Shown in pieces: positions 51,850 through 60,454 of a stretch of 64,000 bases of DNA; position 1 is the first letter of the stretch; each line of letters begins with the position of its first letter. Source of the DNA: Polyangiaceae bacterium (lineage in GTDB: Bacteria; Myxococcota_A; Polyangia; Polyangiales; Polyangiaceae); the NCBI GenBank assembly GCA_025353725.1, contig JANXOF010000081.1:62001-126000 (forward strand), in the 5' to 3' direction. The notes below the pieces were generated by a model. That model was given only the letters and a program-made list of their open reading frames with translations. It had not been told where the DNA came from and made no database searches. Both the position numbers and the translations under genes were made by a program.

Positions 51850-52995
51850 ATGATACGCCTGGCCTCGTGCACTGGCCCCATTTTGGACGCCCCGTACGCG
51901 GCCGAGGGCCGTGACTTGACGCGGCGGGTATCTGGCTTCGGCGACTTGAGCCGCGACTCGTTCGTCGACGGTTACGCGTTAGGTCCCGTGCGCGTCGCGC
52001 TAGGCGGACTGCTGGCGTGGCACGCCCTCGCGTCGACGGCAGAGTTCGAGAGCGAAGCTTCCTTAGGACAGGCTTTTCAAGCAACCCTGGTGCCGACGGC
52101 GCTTCTTCCATCGGCTCGCGTCTACGGTGTAATTCTTGCCCTGCGCGTTTGCCTCGCAGTGATGGTGGTGTTCGCCATCGGCGCAAGGAGTGCCCTGTTC
52201 GTAAGCGCGTTTATTGGTTCTTGGTTACTCGCGTGTGAGAGCGCGCACGTTCAAGCCGCGCCTCTCGCTCTCTATGGCTTTTCGCTTCTCCTCTCGCTTA
52301 CGCCGTGCGACCGATCATGGCGCTCTTCCGAGCTCAACGACCCGGTACCTCGGACGCGCAAGGGCCAGTTCTCGGCGGCGCGTCTGGCTCAGCTTCAAGT
52401 CTCGTTCCTCTATTTCGTATCCGGCGTCGGACACATTCTCGACTCAGAATGGCGTAGCGGTCTGGGGTTTGCCTCCGTCGTACTCCGACCCGATCTGTCC
52501 AGCGCATTGGCGAAACTGACCATCATGAGTGAATTCGCGATCTGCGGTGCGCTCGCATGGCACCCAACACGCGTAGTTGCTCTGTGGTGGGGGGTTTGGT
52601 TCCACTTGGGACTCGCCGCTGCGCTCGGCGTCGATGTGACGAAGCTTCGCTACGGATTGCCGCTGTGGCTGACATTCGCGCTTTACGGGCTCTTTGTGAC
52701 CCCCGATTTTCGAGCGCGCAAGGTACGGTTCGACCCGTTGCGCTTTTGGGGGAAAGCGACACTCATTCTGGTTCCCTGGTTCGATTGGTTCGGGCGCTTC
52801 GACCTGGCGCCGTGGGAGCCGGACTGCCACCTTGGTCACTCCGTCGTCGTCGAGCGCCGCGACGGTGAAAAAGTGACGGGGATCAGGGCGTTGGCGATGG
52901 TCGCTCGGTGTATTCCAATGCTCTTTCCGTTTTGGGGACCTCTCGCGCTCGTTGCGAGCTTCACGCGCAAAGGCGACCTCACCCCGTCAAGCTAA
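51850..52995 (+). CDS. HTTM domain membrane protein (vitamin K-dependent carboxylase-like)
   Basis: A 381-residue membrane protein with about eight predicted helices. It matches the HTTM family, related to the membrane part of vitamin K-dependent gamma-carboxylase: ALGPVRVALGGLLAWHAL, ARLAQLQVSFLYFVSGVGHI, DSEWRSGLGFASVVLRPDLS and the helix pair WWGVWFHLGLAAALGVDVTK with LPLWLTFALYGLFV. There is no soluble carboxylase part, as is usual for short bacterial HTTM proteins, whose function is unknown. ATG 51850 was used; the frame upstream overlaps the divergent lipoprotein gene antisense. It is convergent with nadE, nine bases apart. Confidence 0.78.
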   Translation: MIRLASCTGPILDAPYAAEGRDLTRRVSGFGDLSRDSFVDGYALGPVRVALGGLLAWHALASTAEFESEASLGQAFQATLVPTALLPSARVYGVILALRVCLAVMVVFAIGARSALFVSAFIGSWLLACESAHVQAAPLALYGFSLLLSLTPCDRSWRSSELNDPVPRTRKGQFSAARLAQLQVSFLYFVSGVGHILDSEWRSGLGFASVVLRPDLSSALAKLTIMSEFAICGALAWHPTRVVALWWGVWFHLGLAAALGVDVTKLRYGLPLWLTFALYGLFVTPDFRARKVRFDPLRFWGKATLILVPWFDWFGRFDLAPWEPDCHLGHSVVVERRDGEKVTGIRALAMVARCIPMLFPFWGPLALVASFTRKGDLTPSS

Positions 52996-53003
52996 GATAG
53001 GCG

Positions 53004-54917
53004 TCATCCCCACTCAGTCCGCTGTACAACCGGAAGTTGCAGGGCACGCTCACGATCGAGATCAAGGTTGCCGACGTGAAGCGAGAGTGGAGTCTGCACC
53101 CATTTGTATATCGATTGGGTAAAAAGCCGAGCAAAGCGAGTAGACCAACCGTCAATCAACGATCTTTCATACTCGGGAAACATAAGACGCAAGACATCAC
53201 AAACCTCGGTCGGTGACATCTTTTCACCCGCGTAGAGCGCGAAGCATGCGTCGAGAACGGGGAAAGGCATGAGCTCCTTTTCGTCCTCTTGGTTGTCGGC
53301 GAGCTCGGCCGACGCAGGCTTTTTTAGCGTGAGTTCGATCCCTGTCATGCGCGTCGTTTCGAAAAGGTAATCAAGAAGGTAGTTCACAACCGTTTTCGGA
53401 ACGTTCGCAATGACGCTCAATGCGCCCTCCATGTCGCCGCCGATCGTCGTGTAACCTACCGACTTTTCGCTCATGTTGCTGGTTTGCAGAAAGAGTCCGT
53501 GTGCGCTGTTTGCCCATGTCCACATACGGAGGGCTCGGATGCGAGCTTGTGCATTTTGTGCGCCCATCAGGCCGAGCGTCTCTCCGGGTTGGAGCATGGT
53601 TGCGACGCGCGCAAGTTCGGGCTCGAAGGCGTCGTCGATCGAAACGATCGCGAAGGGTGTGTCGAGGTCCTTCGCGGCCTGTTCCGCCGCCGCCCGCGTC
53701 GCGCTGGACGAGTAGCGCGATGGCATAAAGAAAGCTCGAAGGATCTCGTGCGCTTTTGCTTTCTCCCCTGCGGCTCCGAGTGCGCCGTAGCGCGACGCAA
53801 TCCATCTCCGTGCGAGAATGAGGCATAAGAGGCTATCGCGCCCTCCAGACAGCGCGACGCCTATGGTTTTAAAAGCGCCAGTCTTCTCGAAGTAATCGCC
53901 GAGTCCGAGCGCAAGGGCATCGAGTAAGTCTTCGCAAAAGGCCGTGCGCGGCGGCGACGCGGGCGCCTCGGCGGGAAGGAAAAAGCTTCGATTGGTAGGA
54001 AGCGGGTAAGTGAGTCTTTCGCGATTTTCTGTCGGGTTGCGCGCGAAGACGCGGCGAATCCTCGGTGCGGTCGACTCGAAGGCTTGTTGATCGTCGCGCC
54101 AAGTCGTGGCCTCGTTGCGAAGACGCCGCGTGCGGTCGAGGTCAAGGGTGACCGCCGTAAACCCTTCACGGTAGCGCGGTGCTTCGAGTGCGAGCCGTCC
54201 ATTCTGCGCGACGAATCCCCCGCCGTCGAAAATCAGACCATCATTGCCACCGACGAGATTCGCATAGGCAAGAACGCATTGATTATCGGCTGCGCGAGTG
54301 GCTATCATCTCACGACGCGTGGCATTTACACCGAGCCGATACGGCGATGCGGAGAGATTGACGATGACCTCGGCGCCGGCGTACGAGCGACGACGCATGG
54401 GACCGTCAGGTGACCAAAGGTCTTCGCAGATCTCGAGGCCGATCGAAGCAACGTCGAAGTCGAACACGAGGTCTCCGAAGGGCACACCGTCATGAACTTC
54501 ATCGCTTAGCCCCGCACACCCGCGTGCGAAGACGCGCGACTCATAAAACACGTTGTACGTAGGCAGCTTCTCTTTCGGCACAACTCCGAGGATGGCGCCC
54601 TTGTGAACCATGGCTGCGGCATTGTAAACGTGAGACCCACGCGCGACGGTGAGACCTATCGCGAACGCCGGTGCGAGGTCCGCCGTCTCTTTCGCGAAGC
54701 GCTCGAGCTCGGTCCACTGAGCGTCGACGAAAGCGCGCCAGTGCACCAAATCTTCCGGGGAGTATCCCGCGATAAGCTGCTCATTCAGCACGACGATCGT
54801 AGCGAGGTTGTCTGCGGCTGCTCTTGCGACGCGAACGGCTCGGTCGACGTTCGAGCGTACAGCGCCAACGGTACTGTTGACACTGGCGACGGCGATTCGG
54901 ATGAGCCTCATGCGCAT
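53004..54917 (-). CDS. nadE: glutamine-dependent NAD+ synthase
   Basis: This 637-residue enzyme makes NAD from nicotinate adenine dinucleotide, ATP and glutamine. The N-terminal nitrilase-type glutaminase domain shows the triad Glu46 (VVLNEQLIAGYSPEDL), Lys115 (GVVPKEKLPTYNVFYE) and Cys164 (IGLEICEDLWSPDG). The synthetase domain begins near residue 345; its ATP loop is GVALSGGRDSLLCL, in which arginine sits where Ile, Val or Met is more common. TSNMSEKSVGYTTIGGDMEG and ELMPFPVLD are standard. The long, glutamine-using type fits the 600+ residue length. It starts at ATG 54917 and is convergent with the HTTM gene. Confidence 0.95.
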   Translation of the reverse strand: MRMRLIRIAVASVNSTVGAVRSNVDRAVRVARAAADNLATIVVLNEQLIAGYSPEDLVHWRAFVDAQWTELERFAKETADLAPAFAIGLTVARGSHVYNAAAMVHKGAILGVVPKEKLPTYNVFYESRVFARGCAGLSDEVHDGVPFGDLVFDFDVASIGLEICEDLWSPDGPMRRRSYAGAEVIVNLSASPYRLGVNATRREMIATRAADNQCVLAYANLVGGNDGLIFDGGGFVAQNGRLALEAPRYREGFTAVTLDLDRTRRLRNEATTWRDDQQAFESTAPRIRRVFARNPTENRERLTYPLPTNRSFFLPAEAPASPPRTAFCEDLLDALALGLGDYFEKTGAFKTIGVALSGGRDSLLCLILARRWIASRYGALGAAGEKAKAHEILRAFFMPSRYSSSATRAAAEQAAKDLDTPFAIVSIDDAFEPELARVATMLQPGETLGLMGAQNAQARIRALRMWTWANSAHGLFLQTSNMSEKSVGYTTIGGDMEGALSVIANVPKTVVNYLLDYLFETTRMTGIELTLKKPASAELADNQEDEKELMPFPVLDACFALYAGEKMSPTEVCDVLRLMFPEYERSLIDGWSTRFARLFTQSIYKWVQTPLSLHVGNLDLDRERALQLPVVQRTEWG

Positions 54918-55163
54918 ACCCCGAGCGATGTGTGGACCAGCATGGTGTGCAAGAGCCTACCTCACACTGCAAGGAAAGCGCATGCCCATCTCACCGCGTA
55001 AGTGAGTACCGGCGTTCGTCGAATGTTGTCCGGCGGTCGCGCGACTTCGCGTTCAATGAGCGCTTATGGAGTACGTGTAACACGCAGTTAACGGATTGGG
55101 GTATGGCACCCTTTAGAATTTCGTCGTCTGCACTTCGTAGGAGAACCAACCATTCTAAGAGGT

Positions 55164-55607
55164 ATGCGACGGTCCTCTTTCGCTCGATTGCGCGCGCGCG
55201 CGGGTTGCCTTAGCGCGTTCTTCGCCACGACAGCATGCTCTACGGAGAGAGGCTTGGGGTCGCCTCCATCCACAGTCGATCCAACCGCGGATGCGGCAGC
55301 CGGAACCGTCGGATGTCCGATAGCGGAAGTGCAGGACTCACCCGTAAGGCGACTGACTCGGTGGGAGTACGATAACGTCGTTCGCGATGTCTTGGGCGAC
55401 ACGTCGCAGCCCGGAAGGAGCTTTCTGGCCGAGTCGCGCCAACTCGGATTTACCAACGCGACTTCAAACCGCTCATCCCCAGTGCACCTTGGAACAGGCA
55501 ATCCTGTCCGGCCAACATTGACTCTTGCTCGGGCGGACTCAATGCAGCGCAGCATACGATTTCTCACATTCCCCCGGGAGCCGCGGGAGGTATTCCCCCC
55601 AATCTGA
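55164..55607 (+). pseudogene. truncated DUF1592-type lipoprotein (N-terminal fragment)
   Basis: The frame encodes a lipoprotein-like start (FARLRARAGCLSAFFATTAC) and then RLTRWEYDNVVRDVLGDTSQ followed by LGFTNATSNRS. This is the N-terminal signature of large (500-700 residue) myxobacterial DUF1592-type proteins, which begin with RRLTxxEYxxTVxDLLGD and a GFDN motif. After about position 55470 the similarity ends and the frame continues with unrelated sequence to a stop at 55607. The rest, roughly 450 residues, is missing. AGAGGT precedes the ATG. Together with the next fragment it marks a deletion. Confidence 0.7.
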
Positions 55608-55978
55608 GCGACCCGCAAGTGCAATCACTAGCGTGTCTTACTGCGATCGCTCGCTTCTATAGCGAACAGCTCGCCGCGTTCGCGACCTCGCTGGCCGACA
55701 CACCTGATCCGCAGGGTGGCTCGCTTTTAGACAACACGATCATCCTCTGTGTGAGCGAGATCGCCGAAGGCTCGACCCACTCCTATCAAAATATGCCGTT
55801 TCTCCTCGTGGGGGGTGGAGGCGGAACGCTGAAGCCTGGCCACTATGACTTGAACAATACCCGTTCAATGAATGACCTCTTCGTTACGGTTGCACAGGCG
55901 TTGGGGCAACGAGAGGTTTCTACGTTCGGGGCTGCCGAATTCGTCAAAGGGCCAATCTCCGATTTGCTCGTTGCCTAA
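55472..55978 (+). pseudogene. C-terminal fragment of a DUF1552-type protein
   Basis: In the second frame, open from before 55466, the sequence reads AQHTISHIPPGAAGG, then LACLTAIARFYSEQLAAFAT, LADTPDPQGGSLLDNTIILC and SEIAEGSTHSYQNMPFLLVG, ending DLFVTVAQALGQREVSTFGA and EFVKGPISDLLVA. This is the C-terminal third of DUF1552 proteins, whose gene normally follows a DUF1592 gene in myxobacteria. No start codon with upstream DUF1552 sequence exists; the 5' part is lost and the frame runs out of the DUF1592 fragment. The left limit given is approximate, at the likely junction. Translation from an internal ATG is possible but would give a partial protein. Confidence 0.72.
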
Positions 55979-56049
55979 CAGAATCCGTTGGTCGTTAGGG
56001 CGAAGGATCCTCGGTCAGGCCCCGCTCGCGGAAGCGGCACGACTGAACG

Positions 56050-56748
56050 CTACGGCGGCGCGCTCACGACAGTCGCCTGAGCCGCTTCCGGGGGCGCTAG
56101 ACTCGCATCGACCGCGTCCGGAATCGTGCGATAGCGCCGATAGAATTTTGACACCTTCACAACGTAGTCGCGTGTCTGCAAAAACGGAGGAATACCGCCG
56201 TGGGTCATCACCGCTTGTTCGCCAGCGTTGTAACCCGCGACCGTGAGTTCGAGGTCGCCATTGAACATATTCGCGAGTACACGGAGGTAGCGAACGCCTC
56301 CGAAGATGTTTTCGCGTGGGTCGTTGATGTCTTTGACCTGCATGCGGTTCGCCGTCTCGGGCATGAGCTGCATCAGGCCTCGTGCTCCCGCATAGCTCAC
56401 CGCGCGAGGGTCGTAATCGCTCTCTACCTTGATGACGGCGCGGACAAGCTGCTCGGGAATTTGGTAGAGGGTCGAGGCTTGCCGAATGTACTCGTCGTAG
56501 CGCGTATACCGGGTCGGGTCGCGGTCCTGAGGCGCGAAAGGTGTGACACCTGGCCGCACCGCGCTCGCTGCAGCGCTCTTCATGTAGACTTTCGCCCCCG
56601 GTTTCGACGTCGCCCGATTCGTGAAGTGTGCCACTCCGTCCGCATCAGTCCATTGATAGATGTCTGCACCCGCAGGCTGTGACCACACGAACCAAGCAGC
56701 GCCGCAGAGCCAAGGTAGCGTGCGGGCGAACGATGACCTGAACCTCAC
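56050..56748 (-). CDS. lytic transglycosylase (DUF4124 plus SLT domain)
   Basis: A 232-residue exported cell-wall enzyme. A signal peptide (WLCGAAWFVWSQPAGA) is followed by a DUF4124 segment (IYQWTDADGVAHFTNR) and an SLT domain: IPEQLVRAVIKVESDYDPRA with the catalytic Glu109, then VSYAGARGLMQLMPETANRM and VAGYNAGEQAVMTHGGIPPF. It cleaves peptidoglycan to anhydromuropeptides. The arrangement resembles Slt35/MltE-like soluble enzymes of deltaproteobacteria. It is divergent from the lipoprotein gene at 57048, about 300 bases away, and convergent with the decayed DUF1552 fragment. Confidence 0.92.
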   Translation of the reverse strand: MRFRSSFARTLPWLCGAAWFVWSQPAGADIYQWTDADGVAHFTNRATSKPGAKVYMKSAAASAVRPGVTPFAPQDRDPTRYTRYDEYIRQASTLYQIPEQLVRAVIKVESDYDPRAVSYAGARGLMQLMPETANRMQVKDINDPRENIFGGVRYLRVLANMFNGDLELTVAGYNAGEQAVMTHGGIPPFLQTRDYVVKVSKFYRRYRTIPDAVDASLAPPEAAQATVVSAPP

Positions 56749-57047
56749 CGATGAAGGGTGCCGGATCTCTGAGACCGTCGCAACTTATCCCGTGCGGGTG
56801 AGAAGGCGTAGCGCCCGAAGCATCCAAACATCCCAATTTTTCACGACTTCGTTCGTCCGTTGGTTCGGAAGCGCAACGGTCTAAATCGCCACGGAACGCC
56901 GCGTCGTGAGGCCGTTCTCCCCTAGGGAACGTCGGCATCTTGCGCCTATCCTTGCCCTAACTCCACCTCGTCGAAGTTTTCGTCGCACGGCACATGTATT
57001 GCTGTCTGCGCTCCGAACACGAAACCACTTGTTCGAGGGAGCACTTC
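56749..57047. other. divergent intergenic region, 299 bases
   Basis: This lies between the starts of the lytic transglycosylase and the coiled-coil lipoprotein and must hold both promoters. No clear -35/-10 pair, hairpin or further gene could be recognised. Confidence 0.5.
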
Positions 57048-57545
57048 ATGATTCGAGCTTCGAAGATTACGCACACGTCCATGGCGCTCATTCTAACGCT
57101 CGCGGTCACCGCTGGCTGCGATAAGGCTGCGGATGATCAGCAGAGAGCCAACGCGGCGCAGGCCGAGGCGGATAAGAAGATAGCCGATTTGAACCGAGAG
57201 GCCGTTACGAACACGACCAGTGCTCAGCTCGAGGCCGACAAGAAGATTGCCGCCGCTTCGAGCGACTTTGCGAAGCGACGTGAGGACTACAGACACAAAA
57301 TCCAGACCGATCTTGTTGAGTTAGACAACAAGATTGATCGACTCGAGGCAAAGTCAAAGGCCGCGACTGGCAAAGTGAAGTCGGACCTCGACATGAGCCT
57401 TACGCAAATTCGCACGCGTCGCGCAGCCTTTACGGCCGACATGGCGGGAATCGAAACGGCAACTGCCGTCCAGTGGGACGCAACGAAAGACCGAATGGAT
57501 AAAGTTTGGACAGATCTCAAGTCGCTGGTTGAAAAAGCTTACTGA
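57048..57545 (+). CDS. coiled-coil lipoprotein of unknown function
   Basis: A 165-residue predicted lipoprotein: signal HTSMALILTLAVTAGCDKA with a VTAGC lipobox, then a long helical region rich in Ala, Lys, Asp and Glu (AEADKKIADLNREAVTNTTS, VELDNKIDRLEAKSKAATGK) that should form a periplasmic coiled coil, resembling small Lpp-like or membrane-bound helical spacers. ADKKIA appears twice, at ADKKIADL and ADKKIAAA, hinting at an internal repeat. ATG 57048 follows CGAGGGAG, a good ribosome-binding site. It stands alone. No family recognised. Confidence 0.7.
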   Translation: MIRASKITHTSMALILTLAVTAGCDKAADDQQRANAAQAEADKKIADLNREAVTNTTSAQLEADKKIAAASSDFAKRREDYRHKIQTDLVELDNKIDRLEAKSKAATGKVKSDLDMSLTQIRTRRAAFTADMAGIETATAVQWDATKDRMDKVWTDLKSLVEKAY

Positions 57546-57581
57546 TCAACCCGGCCGACGAAGGCGTGGCTTGGCCTAGGT

Positions 57582-58685
57582 TCACGGAGCCACGGGCGCG
57601 CTCACCTGTCGTCGAAGGCGCACTAGCCATGCGAGGCCTATCAGGAGCAGGACGACAAAGACGCCCACGACGATGCGCTCGATTTTCCACGCGAGCGCAT
57701 CGCGCTCAGCGGCCTCGCTAAGGCACATCACTGTCGTTTCCGGCATCTTCCACGTGAGGGGGGTGCAGTGGCGACGGCGAAGCGATAGCCAATCCATGAG
57801 CGCCGCCACCGTAATGTGAACCAAAAAACCCTGATAAATGCTTTTGGTTTTCATCGATAGCGAGCCGAGCGCAATACCGGCTACGATCGCCCCTACCGCT
57901 TCGAGGTAGGGCTTTCCAAAGTGAATCATGCAGTAAGGAACAGCCATGGCAAAAATGGCGCCTGAACCGAAGCTCCGGCGAAGCGCGCCGAGCCAGAAGC
58001 CGCGAAAAAACATCTCGAGCGCAAAAAACTGCGCAAAGTACATCGCCTCCCACACGAGAAAATCAAACCAGCTTCGCGACGCCGATTTGTAAAATGGGTA
58101 ATAACTTCCGAAGTCGGGTTGGGCACTCACGAGTAGCATCAAAGGCAAAACAATCGCGAGGAAGAGCCCGTATATCCACGCGTGCTTGAAGAATCCGCGG
58201 GTACGAAGTCCAAAGTCCAAGAGGGAGTCCCGTCGAAACGCGAGGCCCCAGACGACGAACGGCAACGTATACCCACCGATGCGTGTCCCTGCCCACCACG
58301 CAAACCCAAGTAGCTCGTCGTATTTCGCGAGCGTCACGATCAACTCAGAGGAGAAGTGCGTAGCCAAGGCCGGATAGAACTGCTGCTCGAAGAACGCGCG
58401 GCCCCCGTAGTATTCTTGCATCGCCAGAACGAGCGCGCACAAGACGAGCGCGACCATCGGTCGAGGGTCCGTTTTTCCGGTAGCGACAAGCTCGGCTCGG
58501 TGCCGAAGCGATTCTTCGTCGATCTCGCGCCACATATCTTTGAAGAAGAGCCACGCGATAGGAAGAATAAAGAGCAGCGCCGGAATCGGGACCAGGGGCT
58601 TTACCGTTTCGAGAAACGCTGAAAACCCAGTCAAGCCCTGAGGGGAAGCCGCCAGCGCAACCGGACGTAGGATCGAGGCGAACAC
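57582..58685 (-). CDS. CPBP family intramembrane metalloprotease (Abi/CAAX-type)
   Basis: A 367-residue membrane protein with eight to nine predicted helices. The CPBP motifs are the first site EMFFRGFWLGALRRSFG (the usual EExxxR with a variant first Glu), FxxxH as YCMIHFGKP, and the third site LVHITVAALMDWLS. These form the metal-binding centre of CAAX-protease/bacteriocin-processing-type enzymes. The start is GTG 58685; gltX ends six bases upstream, so the two are cotranscribed. Substrate unknown. A weak CGTGGCT/AGCCACG inverted repeat lies between this gene and the convergent lipoprotein (57565-57594). Confidence 0.85.
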   Translation of the reverse strand: MFASILRPVALAASPQGLTGFSAFLETVKPLVPIPALLFILPIAWLFFKDMWREIDEESLRHRAELVATGKTDPRPMVALVLCALVLAMQEYYGGRAFFEQQFYPALATHFSSELIVTLAKYDELLGFAWWAGTRIGGYTLPFVVWGLAFRRDSLLDFGLRTRGFFKHAWIYGLFLAIVLPLMLLVSAQPDFGSYYPFYKSASRSWFDFLVWEAMYFAQFFALEMFFRGFWLGALRRSFGSGAIFAMAVPYCMIHFGKPYLEAVGAIVAGIALGSLSMKTKSIYQGFLVHITVAALMDWLSLRRRHCTPLTWKMPETTVMCLSEAAERDALAWKIERIVVGVFVVLLLIGLAWLVRLRRQVSAPVAP

Positions 58686-58691
58686 GGCGAC

Positions 58692-60152
58692 CTAAATCGA
58701 GAGGCGATCGGCCATCGAAGCGGCTCGCGATAGTCGCGCGAGCGAGACGTCGCGTCCGAGTACGAAAAGCACTTGATACAAGCTCGGACTCGCAGTGCGC
58801 CCGGTGAGCGCGACACGAACGGACTGCCCCACGACCTTCATTTCGAGTCCACTTTCGGCAAGCCAAGCGTTGACGCTCGCTTCGAGGGCGCCTTCCGTCC
58901 ACTCTGCTGCTCTGGCGACAGCTTCACGGAACCCAGCGATTCGCGGTGCAGCCTCCTTGATGAGGAACTTCGCTGCGGCCTTTTCGTCCATCACCGGCGG
59001 TTCTCGGAAGAAGGGATCGAGCATGTCCGCCGCTTGACCGAACGTCGTGGCGCGTTCGCGAATCATGTAGAGCGCAGACGTCACGGCCTTTTCGGTTATG
59101 CGGGCTTCAGACTGGACCCCGATCGCTCGCTTCTTGAGAAACGGGACCGTCCGAGATGCGTAATCCCCGTCCGTCGTCAGACCCGGCGTCTTGAGGTGCT
59201 CGTGATTGATGGCGAGAAACTTTTTCGCGTCAAACTTACCGTCGCCGCGCCCGCACGACTCCCACGAAAAGGCGTGAATGAGTTCTTCTTTCGAGAACAC
59301 TTCTTGATCGCCGTGCGACCACCCGAAACGCGCGAGATAATTGAGTACCGCGTCGGGCGTATAGCCGGTTTCAGCGTATTCGCTCACGCTCACGGCTCCG
59401 TGCCGCTTTGAAAGTTTTTCCCCGCTTGGCGCGAGCATCATCGGAAGGTGAGCAAACTCGGGAACCTTTACCCCGAATGCTTCGTAAAGCATGATCTGGG
59501 GCGGCGTGTTCACCATGTGATCTCGCCCGCGGGCGACGAGCGAAACCTCCATCATCATGTCGTCGACAACAGCACCAAAGTTGTAGAGTGGGACGCCTCC
59601 TTCGCGGAGCAGCACAAAGTCTTGTTGCTCGATGTTAGGGGTGACGATCTCGCCGAACACCTTGTCGACGTAGCGAACGGAGCCGCCCCGAAACGTCTTA
59701 AAACGCACAACGTAGGGGAGGTTAGGTTCGTCCGTGCGTTCGCGGCACGTCCCGGGGTACTTGAACTGCGCCTTGGGATCTTTCGCTTTTAGCGCCTCCC
59801 GCTGCAGATCGAGCTCGGCTTTCGTGCAGTAGCATCGGAACGCCTTTTTCGCGCGAACAAGCTCCTCCGCTTTCGCTTGGTAGAGGGAAAGGCGCTCCAT
59901 TTGCGTGTAGGGCCCATGTTCGCCCCCTTTTCCTGGTCCTTCGTCCCAGTCAAGGCCGAGCCAGTTCAACGACTCGAAGATGACCGCGCGGCTCGCGTCG
60001 GTCGAGCGCTCCTGGTCGGTGTCCTCAACGCGCAGAATGAAAGTCCCCCCCGTTTTGCGCGCCCAAAGCCAGTTGAAAAGCGCGGTTCGCACGCCACCAA
60101 TGTGCAGGTAACCCGTGGGGGACGGAGCGAAACGGAGGCGCGGCTTGGACAT
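58692..60152 (-). CDS. gltX: glutamyl-tRNA synthetase
   Basis: A class I aminoacyl-tRNA synthetase charging tRNA-Glu. MSKPRLRFAPSPTGYLHIGG carries the HIGH-type site (YLHIGG), and GEKLSKRHGAVSV the KMSKS-type loop. YCTKAELDLQREAL and FKTFRGGSVRYVDKVFGEI are standard GltX1 segments. At 486 residues it has the usual length. ATG 60152 begins at the conserved N-terminus; the frame to 60203 adds no family sequence. It lies upstream of the CPBP protease gene and is divergent from the acyltransferase gene. Confidence 0.97.
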   Translation of the reverse strand: MSKPRLRFAPSPTGYLHIGGVRTALFNWLWARKTGGTFILRVEDTDQERSTDASRAVIFESLNWLGLDWDEGPGKGGEHGPYTQMERLSLYQAKAEELVRAKKAFRCYCTKAELDLQREALKAKDPKAQFKYPGTCRERTDEPNLPYVVRFKTFRGGSVRYVDKVFGEIVTPNIEQQDFVLLREGGVPLYNFGAVVDDMMMEVSLVARGRDHMVNTPPQIMLYEAFGVKVPEFAHLPMMLAPSGEKLSKRHGAVSVSEYAETGYTPDAVLNYLARFGWSHGDQEVFSKEELIHAFSWESCGRGDGKFDAKKFLAINHEHLKTPGLTTDGDYASRTVPFLKKRAIGVQSEARITEKAVTSALYMIRERATTFGQAADMLDPFFREPPVMDEKAAAKFLIKEAAPRIAGFREAVARAAEWTEGALEASVNAWLAESGLEMKVVGQSVRVALTGRTASPSLYQVLFVLGRDVSLARLSRAASMADRLSI

Positions 60153-60454
60153 CAGCGCCCACGAGTAGCAGGAGACGGCTCCAGGCTCCAGACCTGCTCG
60201 CACACGGATTCACGCCCTTGGGGGCGAGGTCGTCGCTCGGCCATCACCTGTGACGTCCCATCGCGCCTACCGAGTCGATAGCCTGCCGTGGCACCATCGC
60301 GACCCCTTCGGCCGTCTGATTCTCGCTCAGTCGTTGGTGGAGCGATTGCCCGTGCTTACGGCCGATGAGCAGATGCCGCGCTACAAGACTCCTCACGTCG
60401 ACGCTCGGCGCTAGCCCAACGGCCCTTCGCGGATGCGCTATCCTTCAATCTACC
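60153..60454. other. divergent intergenic region, 302 bases
   Basis: The gap between gltX and the acyltransferase starts holds both promoters. The frame of the acyltransferase stays open back to 60365, but the extra residues (MSRCRATRLLTSTLGAS) show no conserved content. No hairpin, repeat or RNA gene is seen. Confidence 0.5.

Noticed and set aside
57565-57594. Seven-base inverted repeat as terminator
   Set aside because: The arms are short, the loop is 16 bases and the right arm lies in coding sequence; it is mentioned with the CPBP gene only.
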